Assembly (NCBI RefSeq): GCF_014843005.1
Contig: NZ_JACYXM010000009.1
Span: forward strand, 62,001 to 126,000
From: Rhodanobacter sp. DHG33
GTDB taxonomy: Bacteria; Pseudomonadota; Gammaproteobacteria; Xanthomonadales; Rhodanobacteraceae
Direction: 5' to 3'
DNA: 64,000 bases
Part shown: positions 46,261 to 56,951 of the stretch, in pieces
How positions within the stretch are numbered: position 1 is the stretch's first letter
Layout: every line of letters starts with the position of its first letter
The notes under the pieces: model-generated
Seen by the model: the letters and a program-made list of their open reading frames with translations, nothing else
Database searches by the model: none
Told to the model about the DNA's origin: nothing
Position numbers and translations under genes: made by a program

Positions 46261-46701
46261 TTACTTCTGCTTCTGCGGCGCCGGCGCGGCCGGCACTTCG
46301 CTTTGTTGCTTGTTCGCGGCAGGTGCCGTGGGCACGGCCGGGTTGTTCGTGGCGGCAGGCACTTCCGGGTTTGCCGGAACCGTCGCCGCCGGGGCCTGCT
46401 TGGCGGGTGCCGGCGTGGTGCTCATGCCGGCCATCACGCCGAGGTCGGCACCGCTGCTCTGCGCGTTGCCATGACTGTGCAGGTACACGCCCATGCCAAG
46501 GCTCAGCAGGAAGAACAGTGCAGCCAGCACGGCCGTGGCACGGGTCAGGAAGTTGGCCGAGCCGCGCGCACCGAACACCGTGGCCGAGGCACCGCCGCCA
46601 AAACCGGAACCGGCGCTGGCGCCGTCGCCGTTCTGCAGCAGGATCAGCACGATCATGGCTGCAGCGACCAGAATGTAAAAGACGCTGAAAATGACAAACA
46701 T
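46261..46701 (-). CDS. secG: preprotein translocase subunit SecG
   Basis: The protein has 146 residues. Two membrane helices (IFSVFYILVAAAMIVLILLQ and RATAVLAALFFLLSLGMGVY) flank the conserved GDGASAGSGFGGGASATVFG. The C-terminal 60 residues are an Ala/Pro/Gln-rich tail longer than in E. coli. SecG assists SecYE in protein export. It lies between tpiA and leuU. Confidence 0.96.
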   Translation of the reverse strand: MFVIFSVFYILVAAAMIVLILLQNGDGASAGSGFGGGASATVFGARGSANFLTRATAVLAALFFLLSLGMGVYLHSHGNAQSSGADLGVMAGMSTTPAPAKQAPAATVPANPEVPAATNNPAVPTAPAANKQQSEVPAAPAPQKQK

Positions 46702-46725
46702 GGTTGCAATCGAGCCTGTGGCGAC

Positions 46726-47475
46726 TTAACGCGCCGCTGCGCAGATTCCAAGGAAGTCGGAAGCGATCAACGAGGCGCCACCGATCAGCCCCCCGTCCAC
46801 ATCCGACTGTGCGAACAATTCGGCGGCGTTGGCCGCCTTGACGCTGCCGCCATAAAGCAGCCGAGTCAGACGGGCAATCATAGCATCTTCCTTTTGGAGT
46901 TGGCTACGAATGAACGCATGGACTTGCTGCGCCTGCTCCGGCGTCGCCGTGCGGCCCGTGCCGATGGCCCACACCGGCTCGTAGGAAATCACCGCGGTAT
47001 CGAACGCCGCAATGCCGCAGGCATCCAGCACCGCCTTCAGCTGCCGCGCGACCACGGTTTCGGTTTCGCCCGCCTCGCGCTGCGCCAGCGTCTCGCCCAC
47101 GCAGAGGATGGGCGTGAGGCCGCCGGCACGCGCGGCGGCAAACTTGCGCGCCACCAGCGCATCGCTTTCGCCGTGGTACTGGCGGCGCTCGGAGTGCCCC
47201 ACCAGCGCCCATTGCGCACCACAGTCGGCCAGCATCGCTGCGGATACCTCGCCGGTGTAGGCGCCCTGCCCCTCGTGCTCGCTGAGATCCTGCGCGCCCA
47301 CGCCAATGCCGGCCTCGGCACAGGCCGCAGCCACATCGCCCAGGTAGGGAAACGGCGGGCAGAGCACCACATCGATGCCGCTGGTATCGCTGGCGGCAAC
47401 CTCTTTGCACAAAGCGGCCGCCATCGAGCGGCTGCCGTGCATCTTCCAGTTTGCCGCCACGAGTTTCTTGCGCAT
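46726..47475 (-). CDS. tpiA: triosephosphate isomerase
   Basis: The ATG at 47475 gives 249 residues starting MRKKLVAANWKMHGSRSMAA. Catalytic Lys is in NWKMHG, His in LVGHSERRQYHGE and Glu in SYEPVWAIGTG; the phosphate loop is YGGSVKAANA. It interconverts DHAP and glyceraldehyde-3-phosphate in glycolysis. It is first in tpiA-secG-leuU. Confidence 0.98.
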   Translation of the reverse strand: MRKKLVAANWKMHGSRSMAAALCKEVAASDTSGIDVVLCPPFPYLGDVAAACAEAGIGVGAQDLSEHEGQGAYTGEVSAAMLADCGAQWALVGHSERRQYHGESDALVARKFAAARAGGLTPILCVGETLAQREAGETETVVARQLKAVLDACGIAAFDTAVISYEPVWAIGTGRTATPEQAQQVHAFIRSQLQKEDAMIARLTRLLYGGSVKAANAAELFAQSDVDGGLIGGASLIASDFLGICAAAR

Positions 47476-47583
47476 GTCGATGGGTTTCCGTACGGACAAA
47501 ACCGAGATTTTACAGGACGATAGCGGGACTGGTATTGCTGCGCCGCAGCGTTCAAGATGCCTTGACATCCCACGGAGCCACGC

Positions 47584-48396
47584 ATGACCGCCGCCCGCCC
47601 GCTCAGCCTAGTCACCGGCGCCTCCGCCGGCATCGGCGCCGCCTTCGCCCGTGCACTCGCGGCACGTGGCCACGACCTGGTGCTTACCGCCCGACGTGTC
47701 GACCGGCTCGAATCGCTGGCGACGGAGCTGCGCCAGCAGCATGCCTGCAGCGTAACGGTGCTGGCGGCCGATCTGGCCGATCCCGCCGCGCCCGCCGCCT
47801 TGTGCGGTGAACTTGCGCAACGCGGGCTCGCGGTGGATTGGCTGGTCAACAATGCCGGCTATGGCGTGCCCGGCAACTTCGTGACCCAGGACTGGGGCAC
47901 GCATGCGGATTTCCTGCAGGTACTGCTGAACGCGCCCGTCGAACTGGCATGGCGCCTGCTGCCCGGCATGCGCGAACGGGGCTATGGCCGCATCGTCAAC
48001 GTGGCCTCGCTGGCCGGCCACGTGCCGGGCACGGCGGGGCATACGCTGTACGCCCCGGCCAAGGCCTTCCTCATCAAGTTCTCGCAGGGCCTGGCACTGG
48101 AAAGTCGTGGGCACGGCGTACACGTGTGCGCGTTGTGCCCCGGCTTCACCTATTCGGAATTCCACGACGTCACCGGCACGCGTGCGCTGATGAACAAGCT
48201 GCCCGGCTTCATGTGGCAGAGCGCCGATGAAGTGGTGGCCGAAGGCATCGCCGCGGTGGAGCGCGGTGATGCGGTGCATGTCACGGGGCGCGTGAACCGC
48301 TTCATCAAGAGCACGTTCAAGCTGATGCCGGATCGGTTGGCCTTCCGGCTGTCGGCGCGCCAGGCGCGGCGCTACCGGCAGTCGGATGAGCCCTGA
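47584..48396 (+). CDS. short-chain dehydrogenase/reductase
   Basis: The protein has 270 residues. Cofactor motif TGASAGIGAAFARALAARGH, NNAG motif in WLVNNAGYGV, and catalytic YAPAK (Y-x3-K) are all present. The R after the fold (TARRVDR) suggests NADP preference. It belongs to the classical SDR group often annotated as DltE/YqjQ-like. The substrate is unknown. It is divergent from tpiA. Confidence 0.92.
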   Translation: MTAARPLSLVTGASAGIGAAFARALAARGHDLVLTARRVDRLESLATELRQQHACSVTVLAADLADPAAPAALCGELAQRGLAVDWLVNNAGYGVPGNFVTQDWGTHADFLQVLLNAPVELAWRLLPGMRERGYGRIVNVASLAGHVPGTAGHTLYAPAKAFLIKFSQGLALESRGHGVHVCALCPGFTYSEFHDVTGTRALMNKLPGFMWQSADEVVAEGIAAVERGDAVHVTGRVNRFIKSTFKLMPDRLAFRLSARQARRYRQSDEP

Positions 48397-48400
48397 GAAC

Positions 48401-48428
48401 CTTCTCCGCCAGCACGCTGGCGGAGAAG
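48401..48428. terminator. hairpin between convergent genes
   Basis: CTTCTCCGCCAG and CTGGCGGAGAAG form a perfect 12-base stem around CACG between two stop codons. No T run is present. Confidence 0.6.
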
Positions 48429-48437
48429 ACAGCTGCA

Positions 48438-49373
48438 TCAGATCAGCTTGATCTCGCGCAGCCGCTGCTGCAGGTACTCGTGCGAGGTGATGCTGGTGTC
48501 GTAGCGCTTGGGGTTGTCCGGGGTCACGCACTGCGGCAGCGGGTCGAGCACCACGTCGGGGTTGGGGTGCAGAAAGTACGGCACCGAGTAACGCGGCTTG
48601 CGCGCGTTGGCATTCTGCGGGTTCACCACGCGGTGCGTGGTGGACGGGTACACGTGGTTGGTCAGGCGCTGCAGCATGTCGCCGATGTTCACCACGATGG
48701 CGTCGCCCTCCGTGGTGATCGGCAGCCACTCGCCTTCGCGGGTCAGCACTTCCAGCCCTTCCGCGCTGGCGCCGACCAGCAGGGTGATGAAGTTGATGTC
48801 CTCGTGCGCGCCGGCGCGCACGTTGGGCACGTTGTCGTCGGTGATCGGTGGGTAGTGGATCGGACGCAGGATGGAATTGCCCTGCTCGGTCTTGTCCTCG
48901 AAATAGTTCTCGGGCAGGTCGATGTGCAAGGCCAGCGCGCGCAGCACGCGGGTGCCCAGCTGGTCCAGCGCTTCGAACAGGCCGTAGCCGTACGGGTGGA
49001 ATTCCGGTATTTCGCTGGGCCACAGATTGGGCGCCATCACGTCGGCGAACTTCGAGTCGCGCGCAATCTCGCGGCCGACGTGCCAGAACTCCTTGAGGTC
49101 GGCGTGCTTGCTGTCCTTGGCGGTTTCCACCTTGAACGGCGTGTAGCCGCGCGCACCGCCGCTGCCCGGCACGTGGTACTTCATCTTGGTGTCGGTGGGC
49201 AGCGCAAAGAAGCGCTGGAACGCATCGTAGGCGCCGTCGATCAGTTCGCGCGCAATGCCGTGGCCGCTGATGCCGCAGAAGCCGAATTCGCGATAGGCCG
49301 CACCGAGCTCGGCGACGAAGGCCTCGCGGTCGGTGTCGTAACGACGGATGTCGAGGGTGGGAACGTTTTTCAT
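48438..49373 (-). CDS. isopenicillin N synthase-like 2OG/Fe(II) oxygenase
   Basis: The protein has 311 residues. The N-terminal DIOX_N region (MKNVPTLDIRRYDTDREAFV, GFCGISGHGI) is followed by the iron site HED in GAHEDINFITLLVG and His in YPSTTHRVVNP, with the 2OG-binding RxS in KPRYSVPYFL. Bacterial members act on varied small molecules. The substrate is unknown. It is 122 bases upstream of the glmM 3' end and on the same strand as glmM. Confidence 0.93.
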   Translation of the reverse strand: MKNVPTLDIRRYDTDREAFVAELGAAYREFGFCGISGHGIARELIDGAYDAFQRFFALPTDTKMKYHVPGSGGARGYTPFKVETAKDSKHADLKEFWHVGREIARDSKFADVMAPNLWPSEIPEFHPYGYGLFEALDQLGTRVLRALALHIDLPENYFEDKTEQGNSILRPIHYPPITDDNVPNVRAGAHEDINFITLLVGASAEGLEVLTREGEWLPITTEGDAIVVNIGDMLQRLTNHVYPSTTHRVVNPQNANARKPRYSVPYFLHPNPDVVLDPLPQCVTPDNPKRYDTSITSHEYLQQRLREIKLI

Positions 49374-49495
49374 GGTCGTGTCCAGTCAAGGCTGCGGTCG
49401 ATGAGTGATACGCCACCGCAGGGACGTTCACGTCGGGCCATTCCTTGGCGACCGGTTCCTTGAGCGACCTGGTCAGGCGCGATGCGCCTGTTGGT

Positions 49496-50845
49496 TCACG
49501 AGCGTTCTGCGGACGATTTTACGACGTCGGCCAGGCTTTGTGCCAACTGCCGCACTTCGGCGTCGTCGTCGCCTTCCACGGTGACGCGCACCAGCGGCTC
49601 GGTGCCGGAGGCGCGCAGCACCACGCGACCGCGGCCCTGCAGGGTGCGCTCGGTGTGTGCCAGAGCCTCCTGCACGGCAGCGCTGCCGAGCGCTTCGCGG
49701 GCACCCTCGGCACGCACGTTGATCATCACCTGCGGCATCTTGTGCAGGCCCTGGCGCGCCGCGGCGAAATCTTCGCCGGCCAGCGCTTCCAGCACGGCCA
49801 GCGCGGACACGATGCCGTCGCCGGTGGTGGCGCGATCCAGGCACAACACGTGGCCCGAGGTTTCGCCACCCAGCACGCCGCCGTGCTCCTTGAGCTGCTG
49901 CAGCACGTAGCGGTCGCCCACGTTGGCGCGCACCAGCGGCACACCGAGCTTGTCCAGCGCCAGTTGCAGGCCGTAGTTGCTCATCAGCGTGCCGACCACC
50001 GGGCCTTGCAGCTGGCCGCGCGCGTGCCAGGCGCGGGCGATCACGTAGAGCAGGTCGTCGCCGTCGGCGATCGCGCCATGGCGGTCCACCATCTGCACGC
50101 GGTCGCCGTCGCCGTCGAAGGCGATGCCGAGGTCCGCACCCAACTCCTGCACCGCACGCTGCAGGGCCTGCGGGTGGGTGGAGCCGACGTCGCGGTTGAT
50201 GTTGAAACCGTCCGGCTTGTCGCCGAAGGTCGTCACCTCCGCGCCCAGTTCGGCAAACACCTTGGGGGCGACCTGGTAGGTGGCGCCGTTGGCGCAGTCC
50301 AGCACGATGCGCAGGCCGTTGAGATTGAAATCCTCGGCCACCGTGCTTTTGCAGAACTCCACGTAGCGGGTCGCGGCATCGTCGATGCGGCGCGCCTTGC
50401 CCAGTTGCTCGGAAGGCACGGTGACGAAAGGCGCGTCGATCTCCGCTTCGATCGCCGCTTCCATCGCGTCGCTGAGCTTTTCGCCATGCGTGGAAAAGAA
50501 CTTGATGCCGTTGTCGTAATGCGGATTGTGCGAGGCGCTGATGACGATGCCGGCTTCGGCGCGCAGCGAACGGGTGAGATAGGCCACCGCCGGCGTCGGC
50601 ATCGGCCCCAGCATGCGCACGTCCATGCCGGCGGAAACCAGGCCGGCTTCCAGTGCGGCTTCGAACATGTAGCCGGAAACGCGGGTGTCCTTGCCGATCA
50701 GCACGCTGCGCCGCGCGCCGCCCTGCTGCTGCCTGAGCACGGCGCCCAGCGCGCGGCCGAGGCGCAGCATGAATTCGGCGTTGATCGGCCACTCCCCCAC
50801 CCGGCCGCGGATGCCGTCGGTGCCGAAGTATTTGCGTTCGCTCAT
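49496..50845 (-). CDS. glmM: phosphoglucosamine mutase
   Basis: The ATG at 50845 (GGGAGG upstream) gives 449 residues starting [20 protein letters not shown]. The phosphoserine is in [17 protein letters not shown], metal site [13 protein letters not shown], sugar loop GGETSGHVL, and phosphate site [11 protein letters not shown]. It converts glucosamine-6-phosphate to glucosamine-1-phosphate for peptidoglycan and LPS. It follows folP, as in many bacteria. Confidence 0.98.
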   Translation of the reverse strand: MSERKYFGTDGIRGRVGEWPINAEFMLRLGRALGAVLRQQQGGARRSVLIGKDTRVSGYMFEAALEAGLVSAGMDVRMLGPMPTPAVAYLTRSLRAEAGIVISASHNPHYDNGIKFFSTHGEKLSDAMEAAIEAEIDAPFVTVPSEQLGKARRIDDAATRYVEFCKSTVAEDFNLNGLRIVLDCANGATYQVAPKVFAELGAEVTTFGDKPDGFNINRDVGSTHPQALQRAVQELGADLGIAFDGDGDRVQMVDRHGAIADGDDLLYVIARAWHARGQLQGPVVGTLMSNYGLQLALDKLGVPLVRANVGDRYVLQQLKEHGGVLGGETSGHVLCLDRATTGDGIVSALAVLEALAGEDFAAARQGLHKMPQVMINVRAEGAREALGSAAVQEALAHTERTLQGRGRVVLRASGTEPLVRVTVEGDDDAEVRQLAQSLADVVKSSAERS

Positions 50846-50914
50846 GATGCCTCCCGAAAAATTCCCTGCCCCACGGCGGCGCCTCATGCGCCACCGTCCT
50901 GTCCGTTTTTTTAC

Positions 50915-51829
50915 TCAGTCGTCGTCCGGCCAGCGCGGGGGCGCCGGCTTCGAATCGCGGCGCGGCGCCTCGTCACCCGCGTGCACGCCCCGCCACACGG
51001 CCAGCGCGTCCACCGTGGCGGCCACGTCGTGTACGCGCACGAGCATTGCACCGCGCTGCACCGCAATTAGCGCAGCGGCGGCGGAACCGGCGGCGCGTTC
51101 GTCCGGCAGCTTGCGGCCGGTCAGTTCGCCGATCATCGATTTGCGCGACAGCCCCGCGTAGACGCCGCTGCCCAAACCGGCAAAGCGCTCCAGCGCGCGT
51201 AACAGGGCGAGGTTGTGCTCCAGGTTCTTGCCGAAGCCGAAACCGGGATCGACCATCACCTTGCGCTTGTCGATGCCGGCCAGTTCGCAGGCGAACAGGC
51301 GGTCGGCGAGGAAGCGGTGCACCTCGCCCACCACGTCGTCGTACTGCGGCGCGTCCTGCATGCTGCGCGGTTCGCCCTGCATGTGCATCAGGCATACCGG
51401 CACGCCGAGCTCGGCCACCGCGTCCAGCGCGCCTTCGCGGCGCAGTGCGTAGACGTCGTTGATCATGCCCGCGCCTGCGGCTACCGCGGCGCGCATCACT
51501 TCGGGCTTGGACGTGTCGATGGCGATGGGCAGCGACGTGCGCTTCGCCAGTTGCTCGATCACGGGGATCACGCGCCGCAGTTCTTCCTCGATGGACACGT
51601 CCTTCGCGCCCGGGCGGGTGGACTCGCCGCCCACGTCGAGCATGTCGGCACCCTGCTCCGCCAGCGCCAAGCCATGCGCCACCGCGGATTCGCTGTCGGC
51701 AAACTGGCCGCCGTCGGAGAACGAATCCGGCGTGACGTTGAGGATGCCGGCCACGCGCGGGCGATCCAGCACCAGCTTGCGGCCGGCGCAATCGAGCACG
51801 GGGGCGAACATCGCGTCCAGCGCGCTCAT
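50915..51829 (-). CDS. folP: dihydropteroate synthase
   Basis: The start at 51829 overlaps the orn stop by 4 bases (ATGA) and gives 304 residues. Signature motifs are [13 protein letters not shown] and GGESTRPGA. Further conserved parts are [33 protein letters not shown] and [13 protein letters not shown]. It joins para-aminobenzoate to dihydropterin pyrophosphate in folate synthesis. It is coupled to orn and followed by glmM. The C-terminus has a charged Pro-rich tail. Confidence 0.98.
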   Translation of the reverse strand: MSALDAMFAPVLDCAGRKLVLDRPRVAGILNVTPDSFSDGGQFADSESAVAHGLALAEQGADMLDVGGESTRPGAKDVSIEEELRRVIPVIEQLAKRTSLPIAIDTSKPEVMRAAVAAGAGMINDVYALRREGALDAVAELGVPVCLMHMQGEPRSMQDAPQYDDVVGEVHRFLADRLFACELAGIDKRKVMVDPGFGFGKNLEHNLALLRALERFAGLGSGVYAGLSRKSMIGELTGRKLPDERAAGSAAAALIAVQRGAMLVRVHDVAATVDALAVWRGVHAGDEAPRRDSKPAPPRWPDDD

Positions 51830-52392
51830 GCCGGATCCTGCCCGCCCAGCGCCCCCATGTGGCGGCGGTAGTAGCGCAGCTCCTCGATGGAATCCCGGAT
51901 GTCCGACAGCGCGGTATGCGCGGATTCCTTGCTGAGGCCCTTGCCGATGGCCGGCGCCCAGCGCCGCGCCAGCTCCTTCAGCGTGGACACGTCGAGATTG
52001 CGGTAATGGAAATAGCGCTCCAGCCGCGACATCTGCCGATGGAGGAACCGGCGGTCCTGGCAGATCGAATTGCCGCACATCGGCGACTTGCCCGCCGGCA
52101 CCCACTCGCGCAGGAAATCCAGCGTGGCCTGTTCGGCGATGGCATGGTCGGTGGTGGAGTCGAGCACCTGCTGCCAGAGCCCGGAGCGGCCGTGCTGGTT
52201 GCGGTTCCAGGTATCCATCGCCTCCAGCCGGTCCAGTTCGTGGCGTATCGCGAACACCGGCCCTTCGGCCAGCACGTTGAGGTCCTTGTCGGTGACGATG
52301 GTGGCGATTTCCAGGATCGAATCGGCATCGGTGTCGAGGCCGGTCATCTCCAGATCGATCCAGATCAGGTTGTCGTCGTTGGCTTGGCTCAT
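51826..52392 (-). CDS. orn: oligoribonuclease
   Basis: The ATG at 52392 (AAGGAG upstream) gives 188 residues starting [20 protein letters not shown]. DEDDh exonuclease residues appear in [26 protein letters not shown] and [20 protein letters not shown]. It degrades 2-5 nt RNAs, including pGpG from c-di-GMP turnover. It forms an operon with folP and glmM and is divergent from sbcB. Confidence 0.98.
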   Translation of the reverse strand: MSQANDDNLIWIDLEMTGLDTDADSILEIATIVTDKDLNVLAEGPVFAIRHELDRLEAMDTWNRNQHGRSGLWQQVLDSTTDHAIAEQATLDFLREWVPAGKSPMCGNSICQDRRFLHRQMSRLERYFHYRNLDVSTLKELARRWAPAIGKGLSKESAHTALSDIRDSIEELRYYRRHMGALGGQDPA

Positions 52393-52436
52393 GGGCTCTC
52401 CTTCGCCGCGCAGTCTATCAGCCGGCACACCATGCG

Positions 52437-53885
52437 ATGATCCGGGGCATGCAGACCTTCTTCTGGCACGACTACGAGACCTTCGGTGCCGACACGCGGC
52501 GCGACCGTCCGGTGCAGTTCGCCGGCATCCGCACGAACATGGAACTGGAGATCGTCGACGAGCCGGTGATGTTCTTCTGCCTGCCGCCGCGCGACAGTCT
52601 GCCCCAGCCCGAAGCCTGCCTGATCACCGGCATCACGCCGCAACAGGCCGAGCGCGAGGGCGTGAACGAGGCCGAATTCGCCGCCCGCGTGCATGAACAG
52701 CTCGCCGCCCCGGGCACCTGCGGCGTGGGCTACAACTCGCTGCGCTTCGACGACGAGGTGACGCGGCAGCTGCTCTATCGCAATTTCTTCGAACCGTATG
52801 GCCGCGAGTGGGAGAACGGCAACTCGCGCTGGGACCTGATCGACCTCGCGCGCCTGTGCGAGGCGTTGCGCCCCGAAGGCATCACCTGGCCGACCCGCGA
52901 TGACGGCACGCCCAGCTTCAAGCTGGAGCATCTCGCCACTGCCAATCACCTGCAGCAGGAACGCGCGCACGATGCGCTCTCCGATGTCCACGCGTCGATC
53001 GACCTGGCCCGGCTGATCCGCGTACGCCAGCCCAGGCTGTGGGATTGGTTCTACGCACTGCGCCGCAAACAGCGCGTGTTCGAACTGCTGGACGTCGCGG
53101 CCATGACGCCGCTGGTGCACGTTTCCTCGCGCTACCCCTCCAGCCGCCATTGCCTCGCGCTGATCGCGCCGCTGGCGATGCACCCCTCGCGCCCCGGCGA
53201 AATCATCGTCTACGACCTCGCCAGCGACCCCGCCGAACTGCTGGCGCTGGACGAGGACGAGATCGCCGACCGCGTGTTCACCGCGCGCGGCGACCTGCCG
53301 GAAGGCGTCGAGCGCATCCCGCTGCGTACCGTGCGCGCGAACCGCGCCCCGGCGCTGGCGCCGCTCTCCGTACTGAAAGGCGTGGATCTGCAGCGCCTGC
53401 AGCTCGACCCCGCGCGCTGCCTTGCGCATCGCGATGCGCTGGCCGCCGCGGACGGCCTCGCCGCCAAGGTGTCCCGCGTGTTCGCCTGCGCCGCCGAACT
53501 ACCGCCGCCGGAAGACCCGGAGCTTGCGCTGTATGGCGGTTTCCCGCCCGATGCCGACAAGCGCCTGCTGCGCGAGGTGCGCGCCACGCCGCCCGAGCAA
53601 CTCGGCACGCGTGCTTTCGCGTTCCGCGATCCGCGCTATGCGGAGCTGCTGTTCCGTTACCGCGCACGCAACTGGCCGGAAACCTTGGACGCCGACGAGC
53701 GCGCGCGCTGGGAAGACTTCCGCCGCCAGCGGCTCACGCGGCCGACACCGCTCACCACGCTCACGCTGGACGACTACTTCGCCACACTGTCCGCCCTGAG
53801 CGCCGATCCGTCACGACACGACAAGCAACCCCTGCTGGATCAATTGCGGGCCTGGGGCGAAACGCTCGCCGCCGACCTGACCTGA
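52437..53885 (+). CDS. sbcB: exodeoxyribonuclease I
   Basis: The frame has 482 residues; an ATG four codons in ([13 protein letters not shown]) is an equally good start. The DEDDh exonuclease domain has [32 protein letters not shown] and [18 protein letters not shown]. The C-terminal SH3-like and helical regions are present ([18 protein letters not shown] style, here [16 protein letters not shown]). It degrades single-stranded DNA 3' to 5' in repair and recombination. Confidence 0.96.
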   Translation: MIRGMQTFFWHDYETFGADTRRDRPVQFAGIRTNMELEIVDEPVMFFCLPPRDSLPQPEACLITGITPQQAEREGVNEAEFAARVHEQLAAPGTCGVGYNSLRFDDEVTRQLLYRNFFEPYGREWENGNSRWDLIDLARLCEALRPEGITWPTRDDGTPSFKLEHLATANHLQQERAHDALSDVHASIDLARLIRVRQPRLWDWFYALRRKQRVFELLDVAAMTPLVHVSSRYPSSRHCLALIAPLAMHPSRPGEIIVYDLASDPAELLALDEDEIADRVFTARGDLPEGVERIPLRTVRANRAPALAPLSVLKGVDLQRLQLDPARCLAHRDALAAADGLAAKVSRVFACAAELPPPEDPELALYGGFPPDADKRLLREVRATPPEQLGTRAFAFRDPRYAELLFRYRARNWPETLDADERARWEDFRRQRLTRPTPLTTLTLDDYFATLSALSADPSRHDKQPLLDQLRAWGETLAADLT

Positions 53886-53896
53886 CCGAGACACCG

Positions 53897-54583
53897 ATGC
53901 CACACGCCTATTTCAGCCCCGCCACGTTCAAGTTCCTGCGCGCACTCGACCGCAACAACAGCCGCGAGTGGTTCCAGGCGCACAAGAACGACTACGAGCG
54001 CCACGTGCGCGAGCCGTTCCTGCAACTCATCACCGACATGCAGGCGCCGCTGACGAAGATCAGCGCGCACTACCGCGCCGACCCGCGCAAGAACGGCGGC
54101 TCGCTGTTCCGCATCTTTCGCGACACGCGCTTCTCCAACAACAAGCTGCCGTACAAGCCGTGGCAGGGCGCGCGCTTCTTCCACGAACGCCGCCACGAAA
54201 TCCCTGCCCCCTCGTTCTACATCCACATCCAGCCCGGCGACTGCTTCGCCGGCGGCGGCATGTGGCACCCGGAACCCGACGCGCTCAAGAAGATCCGCGC
54301 CTTCCTCGCCGACAACCCCTCCGCCTGGAAGAAGGCCACGCAAAGCCCGGTTTTCCGCGAGCACATGCAGTTCTGGGGCGAGTCGCTGAAGCGCCCGCCG
54401 CACGGCTACGATCCCGGCCACGAATTGATCGAAGACCTGAAACGCAAGGACTTCGCCGCCGGCGAAACCTTCGACGAAGCCCTGGCCTGCTCCGTCGAAC
54501 TGCTGCCGTGGCTGGTGACCTGCTTCAAGCGCGTGGCACCCATGAACGACTATCTCTGCGCCACGCAGGAACTGGAGTTCTGA
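53897..54583 (+). CDS. DUF2461 (TIGR02453) family protein
   Basis: The protein has 228 residues. The signatures are FKFLRALDRNNSREWFQAHK, SLFRIFRDTRFSNNKLPYKP, GFYxHI-like SFYIHIQPGDCFAGGGMW and KKIRAFLADNP. The family is widespread with unknown function. The gene starts 11 bases after sbcB and its stop overlaps the next start by one base (TGATG), so the three are likely cotranscribed. Confidence 0.9.
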   Translation: MPHAYFSPATFKFLRALDRNNSREWFQAHKNDYERHVREPFLQLITDMQAPLTKISAHYRADPRKNGGSLFRIFRDTRFSNNKLPYKPWQGARFFHERRHEIPAPSFYIHIQPGDCFAGGGMWHPEPDALKKIRAFLADNPSAWKKATQSPVFREHMQFWGESLKRPPHGYDPGHELIEDLKRKDFAAGETFDEALACSVELLPWLVTCFKRVAPMNDYLCATQELEF

Positions 54584-55371
54584 TGAAGGCGCGCCACCTG
54601 CCGGTATGTGCCCTGGCCTTGCTTGTCACGCTGCTCGCCGGTTGCGGGCGGCAGGCGACGACGCACGTATTGTTCGTCGGCAACAGTCTCACCTATGTCG
54701 GCAACCTGCCCGCGGTGCTGGGCGCCATGGCAAAGGCCAACGGCCACATGCTGCAGACCGACATGATCGTGAAAGGCGGTGCGACGCTGACGGATCGCGT
54801 GAACGATGGCTCGGTGAAACGGGCACTTGCCCAACGCCACTACGACATCGTGGTGCTGCAGGAGCGCGGCTTCGATTTCGCCTGCGGATTCGGTCCGGCC
54901 GTATGCAGCAACGCCCGGGCCTCGCTGGAAAAGCTGGCGCAACTCACCCGCACGAACCACGCCACGCCGCTGCTGCTCGGCACCTACCAGGACAATCCCG
55001 AAGCATCGGACACCATCGTGCAGACCGAATCTGCGGCGGCACATACGAACGCGCTGCCCTATGTCGCGGTTTCCGGCCAGTTGGGACTGGGGTTGAAACG
55101 TTACCCCGCCGAGTCGTGGTTCTACACCGACGGCATTCATCCCGGCCACGAACTCGTGCTGCTGGAATCCGTGCTGCTCTATCGCCAGCTGTTCGGCACA
55201 TTGCCGCAGGCGCAGGCGCTGGATGTGCAGGCGCCGATGTACGGCCCCAAGGCGAAGTTCCAACCGCCTTCGCCTGTCAGCCTGCCCTTGCCGAATGACG
55301 GCACGCCCACTGGCCACGCCTATTCAGTGCAGGACGTCGAAGCAGCCATCGCACTGGCACGCGGCGACTAG
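54583..55371 (+). CDS. SGNH-hydrolase-like lipoprotein
   Basis: The protein has 262 residues with a lipoprotein signal (LALLVTLLAGC). SGNH block I is LFVGNSLTYVGNLP (GNS with the nucleophile Ser), the oxyanion region is DIVVLQERGF, and the catalytic Asp/His are in YTDGIHPGHELV. It probably hydrolyses an ester on a lipid or glycan in the periplasm. The start overlaps the DUF2461 stop. It is convergent with the MFS gene, with three bases between stops. Confidence 0.87.
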   Translation: MKARHLPVCALALLVTLLAGCGRQATTHVLFVGNSLTYVGNLPAVLGAMAKANGHMLQTDMIVKGGATLTDRVNDGSVKRALAQRHYDIVVLQERGFDFACGFGPAVCSNARASLEKLAQLTRTNHATPLLLGTYQDNPEASDTIVQTESAAAHTNALPYVAVSGQLGLGLKRYPAESWFYTDGIHPGHELVLLESVLLYRQLFGTLPQAQALDVQAPMYGPKAKFQPPSPVSLPLPNDGTPTGHAYSVQDVEAAIALARGD

Positions 55372-55374
55372 CGG

Positions 55375-56685
55375 CTACCGCTCGCGGCGGGCCAGCAGCC
55401 ACCCGCTCACAATGACGCTCACCACCGCCGTGATCACCACGTAATACGCGGGCGCCATGCGCCCCGCATGCACGGCGAGCCAGCCGATCATCGCAGCGGT
55501 GCCGGCGCCGAACACGGCATAGGCCACGTTGTAGGAGAACGACAGGCCGGAGAAGCGCACCGGCGGCGGGAAGGCCTGCACCATCACCACCGGCACCACG
55601 CCAACGACGCCCACCAGCAGGCCGGCCAGCGCGTACAGCGCCAGGAAATGCGTGCCGCCTGCGGCGAGGTCGACGAAGAGTGCCCACGTGCCGGCAATCA
55701 GCAGCAGCGAGCCTGCCAGCAAGGTCCGCAAGGCACCGAAACGATCGGCCAGCCAGCCATACACAATGCAACCCGCGGTAAGCGCGCAGGCCGCCAGCGC
55801 ATTGCCGAGGAAGGCCAGCCTCGGCGGGATGCCGAAACCCTTCGGCGCCAGCGTGGGCAGCATCAGGATCAGCACCACCACGGCGGCGGTCAGCATCCAC
55901 GTCACCAGCATCGACACCACGACGCCGCGCCGATGCCCGGCCAGCACCACACGCAGCGGCAGTTCGCGGCTGAGCTCTTGGCGTTCGCGCATTTCCGCGA
56001 ACACCGGCGTCTCGCTGAGCCAGCGGCGCAACCACACCGCGGCAAAGCCGAACACGCCGCCGAGCAAGAACGGCACGCGCCAACCCCAATCCAGCAATTG
56101 CGCGGGCGTCAATCGCGCGTTGAGCCACGCCGCCACCAGCGAGCCGATCAGGATGCCTGCGGTCAACCCTGCCGTGAGGCTGCCGCAGGCGAAACCCGTG
56201 CGCGTGGACGGCGCATGCTCGGCCACGAAGACCCAGGCCCCCGGCACCTCGCCACCCACCGCGATGCCCTGCACGATGCGCAACAGCAGCAGGAACAGCG
56301 GCGCCAGCATGCCGATCTGCGCGTAGGTCGGCAGCAGGCCGATCGCCAGCGTGGGTAGCGCCATCAGGAACACGCTGAGCGTGAACATCTTCTTGCGGCC
56401 CGAGCGGTCGCCGAAATGCGCCATCACGATGCCGCCCAGCGGACGCGCCAGGTAACCCGCCGCGAAGATGCCGTAGACCTTGATCTGGGCCAGCCACGAT
56501 GCCGTGCCCTGCGGAAAGAACAGCGCTCCCAGCTGCTGCGTGAGAAACACGAACACCACGAAGTCGTAGAACTCCAGCGCGCCGCCAAGCGCGGAGAGCA
56601 GCAAGGTGCGGACGTCGCGCCGATCCAGCGGACGTACGGCCGGACGCGGCGCGTCCGTTGCCTGCAAGGTGGTGGCATCGCTCAT
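55375..56685 (-). CDS. MFS transporter, metabolite:H+ symporter (MHS) type
   Basis: The protein has 436 residues with 12 predicted membrane segments. The N-terminal [20 protein letters not shown] is the MHS signature (GNxLEWYDF-like). The loop between helices 2 and 3 has [13 protein letters not shown] (G-x3-D-x-x-G-R-K/R). [15 protein letters not shown] follows. Relatives import organic acids, proline/betaine or shikimate; the substrate cannot be told. It is divergent from aqpZ. The 56686-56951 gap holds promoters only. Confidence 0.93.
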   Translation of the reverse strand: MSDATTLQATDAPRPAVRPLDRRDVRTLLLSALGGALEFYDFVVFVFLTQQLGALFFPQGTASWLAQIKVYGIFAAGYLARPLGGIVMAHFGDRSGRKKMFTLSVFLMALPTLAIGLLPTYAQIGMLAPLFLLLLRIVQGIAVGGEVPGAWVFVAEHAPSTRTGFACGSLTAGLTAGILIGSLVAAWLNARLTPAQLLDWGWRVPFLLGGVFGFAAVWLRRWLSETPVFAEMRERQELSRELPLRVVLAGHRRGVVVSMLVTWMLTAAVVVLILMLPTLAPKGFGIPPRLAFLGNALAACALTAGCIVYGWLADRFGALRTLLAGSLLLIAGTWALFVDLAAGGTHFLALYALAGLLVGVVGVVPVVMVQAFPPPVRFSGLSFSYNVAYAVFGAGTAAMIGWLAVHAGRMAPAYYVVITAVVSVIVSGWLLARRER

Positions 56686-56951
56686 GGGAAGGTCGCAATC
56701 GATGGGCAGGAAAAGGTCGGCAACATAACGCAGGCGGCAACACTACGCGATCCACCCCGCATCCTCTATGCTCACGCCGTCCGGCAGGATGCCGGACCAC
56801 ACGGATGAGCCGCCCAGCCTGCACGCGGCCCGCCATGCGGCGTTTTCAGGGGGAGAGGAAACGTCGTTACACCTGGCCTCCGGCCAGTCGTTCGATGAGG
56901 GTCGCGACCTCGCGACGCTCGCGTCCATACACTCTCGAGAAGGAGTCATCG